This document shows positions 6,437 to 8,333 of a stretch of DNA of 8,333 bases, in pieces. The position numbers were made by a program, and so were the translations under genes. This DNA comes from Merdivicinus sp050943495 (GTDB taxonomy: Bacteria; Bacillota; Clostridia; Oscillospirales; Ruminococcaceae). Position 1 is the first letter of the stretch; every line of letters starts with the position of its first letter. The stretch spans positions 1 to 8,333 of the forward strand of contig JBMNPH010000028.1 of assembly GCA_050943495.1 (NCBI GenBank), given 5' to 3'. The notes under the pieces were generated by a model. It was not told the DNA's origin and did not search any database. It was given only the letters and a program-made list of their open reading frames with translations.

Positions 6437-6486
6437 ATGATAATTTTGCAGGATTCAAAATTACATCTTGCAAAATTATCATTTTT
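6437..6486 (+). repeat. Long inverted repeat between helicase and aminotransferase genes
   Basis: ATGATAATTTTGCA (6437-6450) and its exact complement (6469-6482) form 14-bp arms around an 18-nt loop, followed by T5 (6482-6486). As RNA it would be a weak, AT-rich terminator for the helicase, whose stop is 103 bases upstream. The loop carries another CAAAATTA (6456-6463), 15 bp before the copy in the right arm (6471-6478). The right arm overlaps the -35 box of the next gene, so it may instead be a repressor or regulator site. Either role is inferred. Confidence 0.6.
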
Positions 6487-6496
6487 GGTGTATGAT
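6468..6496 (+). promoter_or_regulatory. Promoter of the aminotransferase gene
   Basis: TTGCAA (6468-6473) and TATGAT (6491-6496) are 17 bp apart. Start is expected near 6503, giving a leader of about 42 nt. The -35 box lies in the right arm of the 6437-6482 inverted repeat. Confidence 0.65.
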
Positions 6497-6506
6497 AATA
6501 ATACAC
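6488..6506. promoter_or_regulatory. Dyad over the -10 box, possible operator
   Basis: GTGTAT (6488-6493) and ATACAC (6501-6506) are a perfect 6-bp dyad with a 7-bp spacer, spanning the -10 box and predicted start of the aminotransferase gene. This is a usual repressor position, but the short arms in AT-rich DNA could be chance. I do not recognise the regulator. Confidence 0.35.
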
Positions 6507-6544
6507 TGTAAATTTTGGAGTAATGATCGTTGGAGGGTATACAA

Positions 6545-7840
6545 ATGGCAGAATACAGCACCCTGTCCGCTGCAGAACTGGCGGATCTCAAAAATGAATT
6601 GCAAAACGCTTACCGGCAAATCCAATCACTTGGATTAAAGTTAGATATGTCCCGCGGAAAACCTTCCGCTGAACAGCTCAATCTTTCGATGGGGATGCTG
6701 GATGTGCTCACTTCTGCTGATATTCTGGAAACGGAGTCCGGCACAGATGTCCGAAATTACGGATTGTTGGAAGGAATTCCGGAAGCACGTCATCTATTTG
6801 CCGATCTTTTAGAGGTGAATCCTTCCGAGGTTTTTGTGGGTGGAAACTCCAGTTTAAATCTGATGTATGACACTGTCGCTCGTGCGATGCAGTTCGGGGT
6901 TGGACCTGATCAGAAGCCTTGGGGACAACAAGGTCGCATTCGGTTTCTCTGCCCGGCGCCCGGCTATGATCGCCACTTCGGCATTACCCAGACATTCGGT
7001 ATTGAAATGGTCACCATTCCCATGACTCCCACCGGCCCGGATATGGATATGGTTGAAGAGTATGTCAATCATGATCCGACAGTCAAGGGAATTTGGTGTG
7101 TTCCAAAATATTCCAATCCGGACGGCTACACATATTCTGATGAAACAGTCCGCCGTTTTGCAGCCCTCAAACCAGCTGCCCATGATTTCCGCATTTTCTG
7201 GGACAATGCCTACTGCATTCACGATCTGACGGATACGCCAGACGTTTTGCTGAATCTAATGGATGAATGCAAAAAACGCGGAACAGAAGATATGGTTTAT
7301 ATGTTTGCTTCCACTTCCAAGATTTCGTTCAGCGGCGCCGGTGTTGCCGCAATGGCAATGAGCGAAAAAAATCTGGCTTGGGCCAAAAAATTCCTCACAA
7401 TGCAGACCATCAGCTTTGATAAGGTCAATCAACTGCGTCATACGAAATTCTTCCAAAATAAAGAGGGAATCCAGGCACATATGAAGAAACACCGTGCCTT
7501 AATCAAACCTCGTTTTGACTTGGTTCTCAATATGCTTGACCATGAAATTGCAGGACTTGGCATTGCCGAGTGGGGGCATCCCAACGGCGGTTATTTCTTC
7601 TCTCTCAATGTAATGCCTGGCTGTGCAAAACGAGTTGTTACACTTTGTAAAGAAGCCGGTGTAGTTCTAACCGGTGCCGGTGCTTCTTTCCCCTACGGCA
7701 TTGATCCGAAGGATACCAATATTCGAATTGCACCCACCTATCCTTCCTTGGAGGAATTGGAAAAAGCTGCGGAAGTACTTTGTCTTTGTGTCAAATTAGC
7801 AGCAGTAGAAAAGCTTCTGGAACAAAAACAGTCTGCATAA
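6545..7840 (+). CDS. PLP-dependent aminotransferase, subgroup Ic aspartate aminotransferase type
   Basis: This class I-fold enzyme uses pyridoxal phosphate to move amino groups, most likely between aspartate and 2-oxoglutarate; substrate is inferred from the family (PF12897-like, as in Corynebacterium AspB). Of its 431 residues, MSRGKPSAEQL (35-45) is the subgroup's N-terminal signature, YSNPDG holds N191, WDNAYCIHD holds D220 and Y223, STSKISFSGAG holds the Schiff-base K259, and R394 in NIRIAPTYP is the expected carboxylate-binding arginine. The arginine that follows the lysine by eight residues in other class I enzymes is V267 here, fitting the subgroup's SK-x-x-F-x-G-x-G pattern. The ATG at 6545 is chosen because GGAGGG (6532-6537) lies seven bases before it; the in-frame TTG at 6530 overlaps no better site. 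Older annotation often calls such proteins MocR-like, but no winged-helix domain is present. Confidence 0.93.
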   Translation: MAEYSTLSAAELADLKNELQNAYRQIQSLGLKLDMSRGKPSAEQLNLSMGMLDVLTSADILETESGTDVRNYGLLEGIPEARHLFADLLEVNPSEVFVGGNSSLNLMYDTVARAMQFGVGPDQKPWGQQGRIRFLCPAPGYDRHFGITQTFGIEMVTIPMTPTGPDMDMVEEYVNHDPTVKGIWCVPKYSNPDGYTYSDETVRRFAALKPAAHDFRIFWDNAYCIHDLTDTPDVLLNLMDECKKRGTEDMVYMFASTSKISFSGAGVAAMAMSEKNLAWAKKFLTMQTISFDKVNQLRHTKFFQNKEGIQAHMKKHRALIKPRFDLVLNMLDHEIAGLGIAEWGHPNGGYFFSLNVMPGCAKRVVTLCKEAGVVLTGAGASFPYGIDPKDTNIRIAPTYPSLEELEKAAEVLCLCVKLAAVEKLLEQKQSA

Positions 7841-7862
7841 TTGTATAAGCAAATTCATAATG

Positions 7863-7890
7863 AAAGCAGTCACTACAGTGGCTGCTTTTT
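7863..7890 (+). terminator. Terminator of the aminotransferase gene
   Basis: AAAGCAG (7863-7869) pairs with CTGCTTT (7882-7888), then a T-G pair, then CAC with GTG, around a 4-nt loop (7874-7877). T5 (7886-7890) ends the stem. It lies 22 bases past the stop codon. Confidence 0.88.
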
Positions 7891-7975
7891 GCTATTTGGA
7901 AGATTACTACATCAACAAGTCTTGAAATACGCAGACGAAAATCAATAATACATGCTGACTATCATAGTAAATAGC

Positions 7976-8022
7976 AAAAGAACTCCGCTTAACCGGAAAA
8001 TCGGTTAAATGGAGTTCTTTTT
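7976..8022. terminator. Second strong hairpin terminator, likely bidirectional
   Basis: An 11-bp stem (7976-7986 with 8011-8021) continues through one G-U pair and one mismatch into a 7-bp stem (7989-7995 with 8002-8008) around a 6-nt loop. On plus it ends in T5 (8018-8022); on minus it ends in TTTT (7976-7979). It probably ends the leftward AraC-family gene, whose stop is at 8136, and backs up the aminotransferase terminator. I see no gene in 7891-7975 or in 8023-8135. Confidence 0.78.
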
Positions 8023-8135
8023 ACTTCAAAATAAACGCGGCTTTTACACTTTTAACATAATTACGGTTCATGAAGATAGATGAATAAGGACAAATATGGA
8101 AGCAATTTTCCAGATTAATAAATTCTACATTGTGT

Positions 8136-8333
8136 TCACTTACTTGTCATATGTTTCTGTTGTAACCGATAATTACCAGGAGTTATATAAAATTGTTTCT
8201 TAAAGTTGTTGATGAATATAGCACTGTTATTGTATCCAACTTTTTCAGCAATTTCTCCCATTGTATATTCAGTCGTCGCTAATAGTTCCTTGGCCTTGTC
8301 CAAACGTAACTTATTAACATAAGATAAAAAATT
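8136..8333 (-). CDS. AraC-family transcriptional regulator, C-terminal part only
   Basis: Only the last 65 codons plus stop are inside the window; the gene enters from the right edge, so its start and sensor domain are not seen. The fragment has the second half of an AraC/XylS DNA-binding domain: NKLRLDKAKELLATTEYTMGEIAEKVGY (fragment residues 7-34) spans the linker helix and second helix-turn-helix, and FINNFKKQFYITPGNYR (40-56) matches the family signature, normally F-x-x-x-F-K-x-x-x-G-x-TP-x-x-YR. The usual glycine before xTP is replaced (QFYITP). The C-terminal tail RLQQKHMTSK is typical in length. Target genes cannot be told; they often lie beside the regulator, here probably beyond the window. 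Confidence 0.9.
   Translation of the reverse strand, partial: NFLSYVNKLRLDKAKELLATTEYTMGEIAEKVGYNNSAIFINNFKKQFYITPGNYRLQQKHMTSK

Noticed and set aside
6545..7840. MocR-type regulator instead of an enzyme
   Set aside because: No N-terminal winged-helix domain is present; the protein begins directly with the aminotransferase subgroup signature.
1..8333. CRISPR array, insertion sequence, prophage or toxin-antitoxin pair
   Set aside because: No regularly spaced repeats, transposase, integrase, terminal repeats with target duplication or small paired genes with binding sites were found.

Overview
The window looks like ordinary chromosomal DNA of a fermentative, low-to-moderate GC Firmicute. A member of class Clostridia is my best guess, possibly of the Ruminococcaceae/Oscillospiraceae type. 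The basis is sigma-A type promoters close to consensus, strong GGAGG-type ribosome binding sites, a TTG start, U-tract terminators, a clostridial-type Rex operator and a bifunctional AdhE. No phage, transposon, CRISPR or defence cassette is visible. I did not find an undescribed multi-gene system; the most interesting content is regulatory.

Layout: positions 1-240 hold no gene I can support, followed by a strong hairpin terminator (246-290). A tRNA-Pro(CGG) gene lies on the minus strand (423-499), with its own terminator (392-417) and a perfect TTGACA-N17-TATAAT promoter (518-546). That promoter is built into a hairpin just past the end of pyrE. pyrE (575-1237, minus) encodes orotate phosphoribosyltransferase for UMP synthesis and has its own extended -10 promoter. 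adhE (1362-3977, minus) encodes the acetyl-CoA to ethanol enzyme; it ends in a palindromic terminator and starts from a consensus promoter. A perfect 18-bp Rex operator covers the predicted adhE transcription start, so ethanol formation is probably induced when NADH/NAD+ is high.

The 305-bp region 3978-4282 is a divergent control region. Leftward it drives adhE. Rightward it drives an SF1A (UvrD/PcrA-like) helicase whose real start is probably TTG at 4283, because the upstream ATG at 4250 lies inside the -10 box. After a 210-bp gap with a 14-bp-arm inverted repeat and a promoter comes a subgroup Ic aspartate-type aminotransferase (6545-7840), closed by a terminator at 7863-7890. The stretch 7891-8135 carries a second strong hairpin (7976-8021) and no gene. 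The right edge holds the last 65 codons of a minus-strand AraC-family regulator (8136-8333), cut by the window end.

The genes are mostly single transcription units with their own promoters and terminators and do not form one pathway. adhE is a redox-balancing fermentation enzyme, pyrE belongs to pyrimidine synthesis, the helicase to DNA maintenance, and the aminotransferase to amino-acid nitrogen metabolism.
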